DNA of 64,000 nucleotides from Halichondria panicea (lineage: Eukaryota; Porifera; Demospongiae; Suberitida; Halichondriidae). The notes below the pieces were generated by a model that was not told where the DNA came from, searched no databases, and worked only from the letters and a program-made list of their open reading frames with translations. Within the stretch, counting starts at the first letter, position 1. Each line of letters begins with the position of its first letter. The position numbers and the translations under genes were made by a program. Location: the NCBI RefSeq assembly GCF_963675165.1, contig NC_087390.1:62001-126000 (forward strand), read 5' to 3'. Shown piece after piece: positions 34,109 to 46,310 of this stretch.

Positions 34109-36666
34109 TCATAGAAGTCCTTGTCTCCTCAAATCTTCATAAGTCTTCTTAGTGACCACATTTCCCCATGTGTCCTCGAACTCTTCCTCCACCTCGGCCG
34201 CCCAGCGCTCAACATTCTTAGCATCTTTCAGCTTCTCCCACACTACACACAAGGAGATGGAATTGAAACAATTTTGTTCGATACGGGTATATAGTACTGC
34301 AATAGATATAACATCACTATCCTGAGCTGTACAAATATTAAAAATACGAAATGTATAATTATCGAAAACTTTTATATACCCGTATCAAAAAAATTATTTT
34401 AATTCCGAATTTTCGTATGATACTCTACAATACGAAATATACGAACATTCCCACCATACGCACATAACCGGTTATACAGTATAATACAGCCTAGCAATAA
34501 GAGACTTACAAGCCATGGCATCTGCAATAGCTGTTACGTTGGCAAAGTGGGCTGTGTTGGGGATACCAAGACAACGCATACCATGAGCATGACGCCACTC
34601 CTATATATAAGGGGGTTAGACACATGCACACATTACTAGCTAACTCACAGAGAAATGTCTTTGGAAGTTTTTGGGTCCTTTGTAAATAGCATTGCCACAT
34701 ATTTCACAAGTATAGGAGAGATTGAGACCGTGTAGCTTGTACAGCCAGTAAGGTATTGGCTGTGAGGAGGTTCACAAAGTACTCACTATACTAGCTAGCC
34801 TATACCTTTCCATCCCATCCCAGTGGCAGGTTCTTGGGATTATAGGGAACAGTCTCCTCATCATCGCTAGCGTCCCCCACATCACTAAGGTCACTATCAT
34901 CACTCCCCTCTTCCTCTGCTAACTCATCTGCAGTGCGTGCTAGTCGACGCTCAACATTCTCACGAGATGCTGCTCGTTGCTCCTGCCAAATCATGTGCCA
35001 TAAGCAAATAAAGTTTACACCTATACTCAGATGGTAAAAAAAAAATACATAAGGTCATGTGATCCACTTACTCCTAGTAGCTCTGCATACTTGTACACTT
35101 GGGCTTCAATAAATGCAATATCACGTTGCTTCTTGTCGTCATGGTGACCAAGACCTTTGCTCTTGGCGAACAGAGAGGGGTCTAATTGCCTCAGGGGAAT
35201 CCCCTTTGTACGAAACAGCCTCTGAGCACGCTCCTCCAGTGTGCTACACGGGATATAAAAGCGTGGGCTATAATTATGTTTTCACAGAGCTCTATCTTTG
35301 ATGATACATCACTTGTGTCAATTTTGAAACAAAAAGATGCATTTAGTAGCTGTTTGGTAGTGCTACAATATGGTGTGCTTAGTGTCCTACCCTCCACACT
35401 TGAGACCTAGGGCAGTCAGAGCTGACTTGAGTCTATCCAGGCCCAAGCTCATCAGTTCCTCAGGAGAGGAGAAGGCAGAGAGGTCCAGAGCTGCTCCAGA
35501 CACTTTAGCCATTGCACTGCCACCAATGTCACGCTGTATATAATAATATAATATATACACTAATATAATACCACGCCCACTCACCCTCCATCCAGGGAAG
35601 TTTCCTGCAGCCCATCTTTCCTCAAACTCTCTGGCCACTTCCTCCAGTAGTGACTCTTGATCTGTGAGAGGATGGACACGCTCCAGGTAGCCCCTCAAGT
35701 ACTCCCCCAGCTCTACTAGGTACCTAGGGGGGTAGTAATTACAGGGGTAGCCTCAGCAATGGGGGGGGCAGTAATTACAGGGGTAGCCTCAGTAATGGGG
35801 GGGGGGGCAGTAATTACAGGGGTAGCCTCAGTAATGGGGGGGGGGCAGTAATTACAGGGGTAGCCTCAGCAATGGGGGGGGCAGTAATTACAGGGGTAGC
35901 CTCAGTAATGGGGGGGGCAGTAATTACAGGGGTAGCCACGGTAATGACTCACTTCTTATATTCACTGCTCTTCTTATCTCTAGGTATCTCAAACAGACGA
36001 TCAAAGGTCCCTAGATAAGAGAGATAGTCCGTCTTCTCCACACCCTTCAAGTTGATATAACGATCATAGAGCTGATGAAGATCTAGGAACTTGCCATACG
36101 ACTCCTCATCAGTAAACTCAACAAGATCTGGGGTGGGGGTCAGGGGTCAATATATACAGCTATTAGGATTCTTACTCACGTTGTAATTCTTCTGGTGGGT
36201 TGTTTCTTTGCTGGTCTAGTTTATTGAACTCTGTTGCCATGGGTTCTTCTATCTCGTTAGGGTGGCGATTATGGTAATCACGAATGCCCTTGAGTCGTCT
36301 ATAGAACTCTGTGAACTCGTCAGGACCCCCCACAGCTGATAGCTCCTCAGAACGAAGCCTATGTGGGGGGTAGTATTAGTGGGTGTGGTCACTAGTGTGT
36401 ACACGCTACTCACCCGTCTCTGTCCTGGTAGATATCACCCAATCTCTCTGCAGCATTCAGCGATCGATCGCACAAATCTCTAATACGATGCTCACTATTG
36501 ATCTGATCACGAACCTGCACATATCATATAATATGCAACGCTATATTTTAATATACATGCTTACATTGGACTTTCTGAGGAACATTTCTTTGGCAATGGC
36601 GCCCTCTATTCTCTCTCTTTCCTCATGAAGCTTCCTCTGTACCTCGATCACACTCTCGTTAGCCAT
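34109..36666 (-). CDS. SF3A3: Splicing factor 3A subunit 3 (SF3a60)
   Basis: Component of the U2 snRNP SF3a complex required for A-complex formation. About ten exons, from [20 protein letters not shown] (36666) to [11 protein letters not shown] (stop 34109-34111). Recognisable blocks in order: [75 protein letters not shown], a SAP-like block [20 protein letters not shown], an acidic linker ([20 protein letters not shown]), [20 protein letters not shown] and the matrin-type zinc finger [19 protein letters not shown]...[13 protein letters not shown]. Two introns carry repeats: 35720-35940 (next to a splice acceptor) and 34271-34490. Divergent with the CFAP210-like gene across 180 bp. Confidence 0.96.
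34271..34395. repeat. 125-bp element with 23-24-bp terminal inverted repeats in an SF3A3 intron
   Basis: The left end aattttgttcgatacgggta (34271-34290 and on to 34294) is almost the exact reverse complement of 34373-34395. The interior is A/T rich. This MITE-like shape suggests a small non-autonomous DNA transposon. No transposase gene is present. Confidence 0.6.
35720..35945. repeat. About 37-bp minisatellite abutting an SF3A3 splice acceptor
   Basis: About six copies of gggggggcagtaattacagg plus ggtagcctcagYaatg, with G-run length variation. On the gene strand the copies form a chain of C-rich tracts leading to CCCCCCTAG/GTACCTAGTAGAG, the acceptor of the exon encoding [11 protein letters not shown]. 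Confidence 0.85.
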
Positions 36667-36846
36667 TTCTCAGCATGCGATAAAGATTTGGAATTGGATG
36701 TACGTTTAATAGCAGTATATACTCTTATTAGTGCGCACCACACGTTACAAATTGCTGACTCTGCATTTTGTCTGCAGCAGAAAGGTGGGAGGGGCTCGTA
36801 GTTGTCCTTGACAACCAACAGCAACAAGCCACAGTTTGATACACAA
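36667..36846. promoter_or_regulatory. Bidirectional promoter between SF3A3 and the CFAP210-like gene
   Basis: 180 bp between divergent start codons. No TATA box or NRF-1-like site was recognised; the region is inferred to be a promoter from geometry alone. Confidence 0.4.
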
Positions 36847-37261
36847 TGTCTTCCAGTGCTACTGTGGTCAGCCATGGTCGTAGGAAGGGCTCGCTCAGAT
36901 CCACTCCTGAAGCCAAGCAGAGGGAACCTCCAGTCAAACCAGGGCAGGTGAGGAGGTCGGTGTACACAGTATAGTGGCTAGTACAACACTCATAGGTGGC
37001 AGTACTCACGCATGCAGAGTGGGGTCGTATCTGTGCCGGTGTGATGAAGGACAGGGGCGCTAAAAAACCACTCAATGATAGAGAAGAGCTCCATCAGAGG
37101 TCAAAGTCTATTGTTAAACACTGGGAGAACACCATCGAGGTACCGTATTCCTGTGTGTGTGTGTGTGTGTGTGGGTGTGTCACTGTGTGTGTGTGTGGGT
37201 GTGTACGTGTGTGTGTGTGTGTGTGTGTGTGGTGTGTCACTGTGTGTGTGTGTGGGTGTGT

Positions 37262-37304
<43 letters not shown>

Positions 37305-39420
37305 TGTACGTGTGTGTGTGTGTGTGTGTGTGTACCTTACAAATGTTTTGTGTGTAGGGCCAACGTCTGAAGAAGCTACAGGCAGGCAAGATACGTGAGG
37401 AAGCTGAAGAGGTGAGTGAGTTACATTCACACGTTGCCTAATAGTGATAGCCCCCCCTCTAGGCTGAGCGTGTCAAGCTAGATATTGAGGAGGCAAAGTT
37501 TCAAGCAGATAAGAGAAGAGAATCCATTGAAAAGGCCAAAACAAATCTGTACTATCAGACCGATCGTGTCAAACATTTCCACGTAAGCAGCTACAACATT
37601 GGGCATACCAGATAGCAGCTTAACCCTCCCTCCTTCTATTATAGGGAGCTCTGCTTTTATCTGAGGTACTGCATGAACGAGATTGTCAAGTGGAGTATAA
37701 GAAACGCCGTGCTGAGGCAAGCAAGGGACAGGATGACAAGTTCATACAAATTGAGACCAGTATACGAGAGGCTGGGTTGAAGGCTGATATAGAAGCAGCA
37801 CAACGCAGAGCTAAGGAAAGAGATGCTGTTGTTCAGTTCCAGCTTAAGCAGTGAGTGGCTAATACAGTAGAGTAGCTGTATTCTAACCCTCCATTGTAGA
37901 GCGTCTAATAAGAGTCAAGCAAGAGTAAATGAACGAGAAGCTGCTCTCCAGGAGCAGGCACAACTAGACAAGGAAGTGAGGGAATTCGATGCACAGCAAA
38001 AGGCCATAGAGGCAAAGCATCATCAGAAGCAACTGGACTATCGCAAAGCCCTGGATCAAGTGCTGGATGAGAAAAAAGAGAGAGAAAAAATTCAGAAAAA
38101 GAATGCAAAGGACAAGGAAGAAGAGATAAAAATCTTTGCTAAAGCCAAAAGAGTGAGAACACAATCAAACTTTTTAATGTCAATTGATACATTTCTCCCT
38201 CAGAAAATGACTGAGATGCGTAAAGCCAAGGAAGAGGAGTTGTTTAAAGCGTTCCAGACCCACCAGGCACGGATATGTGACAAGCTACAAGCTGAGAGTG
38301 CTCAAGCTACTGGTGAGGAGGACAGGAGGATTGCACAGGCTGTGGTCGAACAGGAGGCAAAAAAAATGGTACACAATAGATTGTGTGTCTAATAGGTCCC
38401 AATATACAGTTAAACAGTTATTCTAATTATAGTGGTATTCCTTGTACAGGCAGAGGAACGATTGAAGACAGAGCGATTTGTTGCAATGAGTCGAGATATC
38501 GACTCTCACACAAGACAGCAGCTAGCAGAGCAGGAGGAAGCACGGAGGCTACAGCAGGCCATTGATCAGGACCTACTAAAGCAACGCATCATCCAGGACC
38601 AAAAGGTACTAACGAATTTTGCAAGTGTACTAATCACCGTGTATATTCCCCACTAGTTCCACAGCCAGGAAATGGACAAGGCCTCTAAGAATGCTCGGAA
38701 GGCAATGGAAAGACGAGACTTTCACAAACTACAAATGAAAGAAATGGCTGCTCGTAAACAGAGTTTCTACGATGATAACACAGAAACAGTCGCCAAGAAC
38801 ATGGAGCTACTCAAGGTGTGTGTGTGTGTGTGTGTGTGCATGTGTGTCGACCCTGTACCAGATGGTTTTAGGTATCTATTTTCAGTTTGTCTAGTTAACA
38901 CTCTTTACCCATTCTCTACTCTAGGTTGAAGAGGACCAATTTCAACAGTACGCACAGGAAGTGATTGACAAGGCAGCCACCAGAGGAGGTCATGTTTATC
39001 CACTGCTCAAGGCTGCCCGCTCAGGAGCCGGTATGTGCGTACCTAAGAGTATATGATAGAGAAGAGAGGGCATACTGTGTATCAGATGCATGCCGAGAGT
39101 AACGTTTCAAGTTTGAAATTTCTGACCAATCTAAGCGTAGGTGATGTAATCTACTTTCTCTGATATACAGTCTGCCTACGTTGGATACTCTTAGTGTACC
39201 TAACTCAACAGTTCAGTGCTTATAATAGCTGTATCCATGCTGCAATTCAATTATCCCCCTTTGTCCTCCAGGTGCTGGCCATGGTCGTGTGATGAGTGGG
39301 AAAGGTGGTATTAGACCTAGCTATCAAGCTTCTGACTCCATTGCAGTAGAACTGCCCTCATATCCCGACCAGTCAGAGGAACACAAAGACACTCAGAAGA
39401 GATTAGGATTTACTTGGTAG
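36847..39420 (+). CDS. CFAP210: Coiled-coil ciliary protein, CFAP210/CCDC173-like (TPH domain)
   Basis: About ten exons. Start [20 protein letters not shown]; then [39 protein letters not shown], a [20 protein letters not shown] block, [20 protein letters not shown] and long charged helices ([40 protein letters not shown]). It ends QKRLGFTW, stop 39418-39420. The [25 protein letters not shown] order matches vertebrate CFAP210 (CCDC173), a microtubule inner protein of ciliary doublets. CFAP45 and other trichohyalin-plectin proteins share the coiled-coil style and are the alternative. The intron at 37141-37358 is almost entirely TG microsatellite. Confidence 0.75.
37151..37335. repeat. TG microsatellite with higher-order units in the CFAP210-like gene
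   Basis: (TG)n with repeated gtgggtgtgtacgtgtgtg and gtgtcactgtgtg interruptions at about 60-90 bp spacing, which suggests expansion in blocks. It fills the intron between the exons encoding WENTIE and GQRLKK. Confidence 0.9.
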
Positions 39421-42003
39421 CTAGATCCATTATTGAAAGACTCACTTTTGAACGTTAAAAACTGTTTTACATGTCATCTTAACAAGTCAATTAGATCTAC
39501 AACATTAGACCATTGAATAATTATAATTATTGAAAGCATTGTTTTACAAAATATAATAACGAAAATTAAACCAAGGGAGCTGTTGTGTGGGTGTTGGTGC
39601 AGCACATCCAACACCTGTGGAACAGAAACAATCACGAGTGCACCAACCCACTAGCACTAACGTACCAACATCACTGATCCTTAGATCACACATCTCATGA
39701 AACCTGAGTGAGCACCAATGATATTAAAGATATTTCATACAAACCACTTTCAAATCTCTGAACTCTGTCTGCGTGTGTGTGTGGATGAGATCAATATTAA
39801 TGGTAACGTAAGTGCTACAAGTAATGAAACTTATAAAGAGCTCTTGTTCAGCACAGCACCTGTAAAATGTAATAAATTAAAACTTCACACCATCTACACT
39901 TTATCAAACTGTTGATGTCTCTGTAGATAGTAGGACACCTTTCCCATGGATCACATGACACCTGAGAGGACCAATGCTAATTATTCATAAATTATTATTT
40001 CATGCAAAACCACTCGGAAATCTTGGAGCAGTCCACACCTCCATCCTGCCTCTACGTGTGCGTGCTGTGGAGAGAGAAATAATTAGGTGAAACATTGAAA
40101 ATAATACCACATTCCTATAAAGAGAAAGACAAAGATGAATGAATTATAAGAGAGGTCAGTGTGTGTGTGTGTGTGGAGAGAAGTCACTGTGTGGGTGGGT
40201 GTTCAAATGACACATTGCTGAAGACAAAACAAAACCCAATGTTAAACCAGCCAATCATATCAACAACCATTGCAGCACCAAACACAACTGACAATAATCG
40301 AATTATAATAATGAGAAAGACAATGCCGAGACAAAAACGAACCAAACCAAACCATTCAAACCAGCTAATCACTTTGACAACCATTGCAACACCACCACCA
40401 GTAGTTTCCTTGCCCAAGGGACTAATACAATAAGGGCATAATAAACTAAAGGGACCCTGTGACTGTGAGTACCATTAACTGAGCACAGAAGTAATCAACC
40501 AGAATGTGTGGGATGGTTCAACAACAGTAGACTCACAGAGACAACACCTCTTTGCTCTTGAAGCCCTCGCCGACTCCAGTTGCAACAAGCCTGGCACGCA
40601 AGGCTTGCACAAGTGCTCAAGACTACTCTTCACTAATCCAGTCAAAGGCTACAGTTCCCTTGGCACACCTAGGGTTTAGTTAAAGCCTGAACTTACCAAT
40701 TCTATGTGCAGTAGGCACAGAGTTAAGATCCTAAAAAAGCCATCACAATAAATTAGCATAAGCCAAGAAGCAGCAGTTGTCTAGCTAATGATCCTAGCTA
40801 ACTAACTATTGGAACTGATAACGAGATCTCAACACTCCCTACTATGGCAGGATATGCTCCCGGGGGAACATACCCTGTGCTGCTTTCCCATTAGGCAGGT
40901 ACTAACAGCAAAGTGCTCCCTCCGGTAGACTGGAATGCCATGAGTAATCCATCATTGCACCCCGAAGGCTGGTTCGACAACGGTTCCAAGAACAAAAAGA
41001 TGCTGTCCTGTGACCCAACTGTTGAAGAACCTTCCACACACATTCTGATTGATTACTCCAGTGCTACGGACACCATCCCCCCTCCCTCAAAGGGTTCAAG
41101 GTCATGCAGAATAATAGACTCTTAGCCATGCGTATACACGATCTTTACAGGCATGCGTATATCTAGCTAGCTAACTGTACATGCGTTGTGCTGGCAAGTA
41201 TGTATCTATTCAACTGCATCAACTACTTCTCTCACAGTCACTAAAGTGGCCACCCTATAAAACCAAACTTATATTATTCGCCCTCCAACGCTCCACCGAC
41301 TGAATGATCTATGACAAAAGCTGCAACAACTCTGTGTAGTTAGCTACATACACACAAGCGTAAACATACAGAGCAAGGTTGCAACTCACAATGCAATGAT
41401 TCTGCAACCTGCGCGCACTGCACTGCACTGCTGAATAAGGAAAGTTTGCGCTGCTCCTGCAAAAGAAAGAATAAATTTTGTCATACACAAAATCCTTCCC
41501 AAATAGACAGCAAACAATGCTACAATGCTCCACAAGGCTTCCTAGCCTAACATTCCTGCAAGCATGCGAGCTACAAGCAAAGAAACTCACCTCTTCCAGC
41601 AAGACACTTTGCTTCTCCTTCAAATTTCAAAGGAACTGAGTTTCTGAAACTGGATCTGAGAATATTCCAGGCCATTGACGTCAGAGTCTCCTCGGAGCTC
41701 CTCACTCACCACAAGAGAGTATAGTACAGCCAATGGGATCTCTGTAATTCTTGCGCATGTGCAGACAGACGTTGCGCAATCGGTCTGCGGTCAGCTCCCA
41801 TAGAGAGTTGTGAGGAGATAATTATCAACCAAGCCACTCCTGATTTACACACCGCGTACCGCTAGACACAAGGGAGATAACATGTTCACCTCAAAGAACA
41901 AATATTAATTTTAAACTTCACCATCATACACAAAAACAATTGTAGTAATTAACAGCCAGCTTGCACACTAAAGTTCAACAGTTGAAATGTGTTTGAGAGT
42001 TAA
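39421..42003. other. Gene-poor 2.6 kb between the CFAP210-like gene and DDX23
   Basis: No conserved protein is recognisable. There are two diverged copies of a roughly 107-bp unit at about 40232-40288 and 40336-40392 (aaaccagcYaatcaYWtYRa followed by caaccattgcaRcacca). Well-formed minus-strand splice signals occur near 40696, 40735, 41394, 41458 and 41588, listed separately as a possible transcript. Confidence 0.5.
40697..41670 (-). ncRNA. Possible spliced minus-strand transcript, coding status unknown
   Basis: Three consecutive exon-like segments have consensus signals on the minus strand: an ATG-containing segment at about 41670-41588 ending GGAAGAG/GTGAGT, then TTTTGCAG/GAGCAGC (41457) to GCATT/GTGAGT (about 41395), then TTTTTTAG/GATCTTAAC (40732) to AGAATTG/GTAAGTT (about 40697). 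Read through, they would encode a short basic N-terminus (MAWNILRSSFRNSVPLKFEG) without known homology. It could be a small lineage-specific gene or a long non-coding RNA upstream of the CFAP210 3' end. Confidence 0.25.
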
Positions 42004-45000
42004 TTATTTAGTAAAGACTACTTCATCCTTTCTCTTCCTAGGTGGTACTGCTCCTGGTTTGTTCTGTGCCTCAGGGTGGTTGGACAGCTCATGAGGACAG
42101 CTGCTCACTGGGCTGTCTATTAGAAGCTGTACACACACACACACACACACACACAGAGAAGCAGCCATGAATGAAATAGCAACAGCACCAACATAACCAT
42201 CTCTAACTGGCATAGTAGCTAGAGTAACAGTATCTAATTATAGATAAGGTACACTCACTTGTTTCAGATCATAGAACACATGGGAATCCTCTTGTGTAAC
42301 GAATGATACAGCAATGCCATTTTTACCAGCTCTCCCAGTTCGCCCAATCCTATGAGTGTAGTCCTCTATGTTTTTGGCCATGTCATAGTTGATGACATAA
42401 GACACATCCCTACACAGTGTGAATGGTGAAGTACACACACCCACACACACACACACACACACACACTGACTTACCTGATGTCTATACCTCTGCCAGCCAC
42501 GTCAGTAGCCACTAGAATATCCTTCTCACCATTCTTGAGGCTCTCTAAAGCATACACTCTGAGAGGGGGTGGGGGGTACAAGTGTGGGGGGTAGCATGTG
42601 GGGGGTACAAGTGTGGGGGTAGCATGTGGGGGGTACAAGTGTGGGGGTAGCATGTGTACAGGTGTGGGGGTAGCATGTGCACAAGTGTGGGGGGTACAGG
42701 TGTGGGGGATAGCATGTGTTGGTACCTTTGCTCCTGATTCCTGCCACCATGCAGTACTGCAGCACTATACTGTGAGAACAAGACAGCTCAGTAACCTACA
42801 CAACTTGTACTGCACCACAACATGCACTAATCACTACATGTTGGCAACTCATTAGACTAGCCAACTAATTCAATAAGTAATTTAGACATCATGAAAGTAC
42901 TCACTCCCATTTTCTCCAGACTCTTGGAGAGGACATCAGCACCTTTCTTCTGGTTGACAAAGATGATGATGGGAGGGTCTAGTCCACTACCCAGCAGGGA
43001 CAACAACTTCTTACGCTTCTCTCCCTCAGACAACATGTGAACTATTTGCTCAACACGCTCCGTCGGTTTCCCTGCAGCAACACACATTCATAACTTATAC
43101 CAACAGCTACCATACATAGGGAGCTCTGTAACTAGAGTTCTGATAGTCCAACTTCAATGATTTCATGATTTTCTGAAAGCTTAGAAAGGAGCTCTTTCAG
43201 ATGGTATGCTCAAATCTCAAATTTAAAATGGGCGATAATTTATTTTCTCAAAAACAGGCCCAAATAGACTTTGGATTTTTAACACACCATCTGAAAGGCC
43301 TCTCTCTAAGCTTTCAGAAAATCATAAAATTAGCATTATTGGACAATCGGAACTAAAGTTATGGCCATTCAAAGATGCTGTGACTAGTCATGTATTGATC
43401 TGTACATACCTGCTGCTCCTATGTAGACTACAGCTGGCCTACGCAGGTAGTTCCTAGCCATCCTCTCTACTGCTGAGGGCATGGTGGCAGTGAACATGAC
43501 AGTCTGTCTGTACTTATGCTGAGAGGAGTCTATATTAGCCAACAGGATTTCAGGGTTCTCAGCGTCGTCCGTGTCTGGCTTCATGTTTGACACTGGAAGA
43601 TGGTCAAGTATCTTCTTGACGTCAGGCTCAAACCCCATATCTATCATACGATCAGCCTACAGCAGGGAGGGGAGACATACACGCTAGAGTATGAACTAAT
43701 TATATTTAAGACTTGTAATTTTTAATCTACACACCTCATCCAGTACAACATAGGTACACTGGGCCAGCACAAGGTAACGGTTCTCTGTGAGATAATCAAT
43801 AATTAATGAAATAACAGAAGTGCTGATCATAGGGGCTTACCCAGCACATCCAGTAGTCGTCCTGGCGTTGCTATGACGATCTCACAGCCGAGACGCAGTA
43901 AGAAACCTTGCTCCTCACGAGAGGCTCCTCCTATGACACTGACAGTGCGAATACCCAGTGGCTTGGCAAACTTCTGTGTCTCCTCTTCTATCTGTGTAGA
44001 GAGTATAAATTATGGGATATAGTTATGGAGTTCCGTTTGCATCAAAATCATTTTGAGAAACAAACGCTTTATTCCTCAAGCCACGGATATTTACTAAACA
44101 TCAGTGTTACTTAATTTATTACTAAAAAGCAGTAAAAGCAGTGATATTTACTAGAACATAGGCTCTGTTGTAATGGACTTGACCTGTTGTGCCAGCTCCC
44201 TAGTGGGGGCCATGATGACTGCATAAGGTCCTTGATCCACTTCAGACTCTCTCACTATCTTGGGTAGACTAGTGATCCATACTAGTAGAGGGAGCACGAA
44301 CGCAGCAGTCTTACCACTACCTGTAGAGAGTGGAGGATAGTGGGGAGGAAGCTCACACATACTTACCAGTTTCAGCAATGCCAATGATGTCTCTATTCTG
44401 TAGTCCAATAGGGATGGCCTGCCTCTGAATGGGAGTAGGGGACACATAGCCCAGGCCATCTATCACTTTCATGATATCTTCAGATAATTGACTCTCTTTC
44501 CAGTTCCGCATTGGATGAGGAATACGACCGCCTTTAGTGGAGATGCTGTAGTCTTCGCGGAATATACGCCAATCTCGTTCAATCATTTCTGTGAGTGGTT
44601 TATCGCTCCAGTGGCGATCATCGAAGCGTTGTCTGCTCTCCTTCTTACGCTCCTTCCCTTCCAGTACTCTGTATGTGTGTGTGTGTGGGCATACATGAAA
44701 TTTGAAGTTAAAGCGTGGGCTATAGCCTTTGTTTTGTCCGAAATTATACTGTTTTAGGAGAAAACTTTGACTGTCCATAACTTGAGTAGGATTGTCCAAT
44801 TTCATAACTAAAATATGCAATCAGTAGCTCTTTGAAGAGCTTGTACAAGATGGAGTCTTAACTACAACCCAGTATCACTCACTCTGCCTGTTTCTTCTGA
44901 TCATCAGTACGTCTCTCATCCAGCAGCTCTTGATAGAATTGAGATTTGTTTTTCTTCTGTACACGAATATCGATACCTGCCAGATTACCTCTACCAAAGA

Positions 45001-46190
45001 ACTCGGCTTGATGACGCGACTTGTAACTATGGTAACACAGTTAATACACAATCAATGGGCACCACAATATCAGCTCACATGGGGTTAAAGTCCAGCGATG
45101 TGTCCTCTGTAGTGTCCCACTCAAACACAAACTTACGGTCGGCAAGGCGACGCATTTTCCTGCGTTTCTTCTCAGCCCCGAGGTAGCGAGCCTGCAGTCA
45201 AGCCATATTAGTGACACACCCCCTCTAAACACGCCCACTCACTTTAATAGCGTCCATTTCCTTGCTCTTGTCCTTGTCTGCCACACTCTCCCTCGCGCTA
45301 CTACTAGGCTCTTCCCATCGCCCACGATCCCCTCGCGACCTTCGACCCTCGTTCACAAACTTCTTCTGAGCTGAGCGCTCCTCGTCTGCGTGTTTCCGCT
45401 GCTCTTGTATGGCTGCCTGTCTCCTAGCAATGGCCTGGGCAGCTCGCTCCTCCTTACTCAAGAACACAGGCTGCAATAGCAGGCAATTTTCGCATAATGA
45501 TATGAACTACCAAATTTAATATGCTCAGGATAGTGACGTAGATTTTGTATTTTGTATTTTGGGACGAAAATTTCCACCATACGAAAATAACCTGCTATAC
45601 CAGTACTTATAATAAGTGTGAGTTGTGTACCTTCGATTTAACAGCAGCTTCTTCATTTCTTTTAGAAATCATCTCCTCTAACGAGAGAGGCTGCTTTGGA
45701 ATACGATCTTTTCCCTCTTCTGTTTTCATCTCATCATCATCGTGGGATTTGCTTCGTTGTCGTTTGTGATCTTGTGAATCAGATCTCCTCTCTCTGGATC
45801 TCCTCCGTCCCCTAGAGTGGGAGCGCCTGTCCCTACGATCCCTAGAGCGTGACCTTCGACCTCTCTCCCTTGAGCGTGACCTCCGACCTCTCTCCCTTGA
45901 GCGTGATTTTCGGCTTCTATCTCTAGAGCGGGATCGTCTGTCCTGTCTGTCCTTTGACCTCGAGCGGGAGCGTCGGCTGGAGTGCTTGTCCTTGGAGGAG
46001 GAACGATATTTCTTCCTAGCAGGACTACGAGACCTAGTATAGTGTATAGTAGTGAGTGAGGGTCATTAAAGCATGGTGTATGTGTGTGTGTGCAATTCAG
46101 TACTTTGCTGGGTAATGGAGCTACGGTATACAACCTTCTTATGATCACGTGTACAACTTACCTGGACCTTCTTGTCGATTCAGACGGCAT
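42004..46190 (-). CDS. DDX23: DEAD-box RNA helicase DDX23 (Prp28)
   Basis: U5 snRNP helicase that exchanges U1 for U6 at the 5' splice site. It starts at 46190 ([17 protein letters not shown]) with an RS/RD-rich arm ([20 protein letters not shown]), a lysine/glutamate-rich linker, [13 protein letters not shown] and [20 protein letters not shown]. The helicase motifs follow: Q motif [24 protein letters not shown], Ia PTRELAQQ, Ib [64 protein letters not shown] and [17 protein letters not shown]. It ends [13 protein letters not shown], stop 42004-42006. One intron holds an old palindromic repeat, one a minisatellite next to the acceptor of the VYALESLK exon. Head-to-head with PGAP3 across 120 bp. 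Confidence 0.97.
42560..42722. repeat. About 25-30-bp minisatellite next to a DDX23 splice acceptor
   Basis: Variable copies of gggggtacaagtgtgggggt plus agcatgtg, about six in number. On the gene strand they form C-rich tracts that lead directly into CACCCCCTCTCAG/AGTGTATGC, the acceptor of the exon encoding [13 protein letters not shown]. Confidence 0.85.
43120..43384. repeat. Single old-subfamily copy of the palindromic repeat in a DDX23 intron
   Basis: The left arm AACTAGAGTTCTGATAGTCC ... GATTTTCTGAAAGCTTAGAA is the reverse complement of the right arm TCTAAGCTTTCAGAAAATCA ... GGACAATCGGAACTAAAGTT. It ends ATGGCCATTCAAAGATGCT and has no G/C homopolymer spacer. A decayed half-copy (CATAACTTGAGTAGGATTGT) lies at about 44778 in another DDX23 intron. 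Confidence 0.8.
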
Positions 46191-46310
46191 TTCAGAGAGA
46201 GTAGCTAGGTAGAACAACGTGGTAGAAACGACATTGATGGGGTCAAAGGTTAATATCGGTGCTGTCTAATTGGAATAAATGGGCATTATTTAGAAAACAA
46301 GGCTACTACA
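46191..46310. promoter_or_regulatory. Bidirectional promoter between DDX23 and PGAP3
   Basis: 120 bp between divergent ATGs; no TATA box or other motif recognised with confidence. Its function is inferred from the head-to-head layout. Confidence 0.4.

Noticed and set aside
42471-42781. ORFs of [13 protein letters not shown] type within DDX23
   Set aside because: Read-through of the minisatellite in the intron before the VYALESLK exon; not conserved in DDX23.
45726-46148. Arg/Asp-rich minus-strand ORF as a separate gene
   Set aside because: It overlaps the RS-domain exon of DDX23 in another frame. The [17 protein letters not shown] frame is the one that connects to the helicase.
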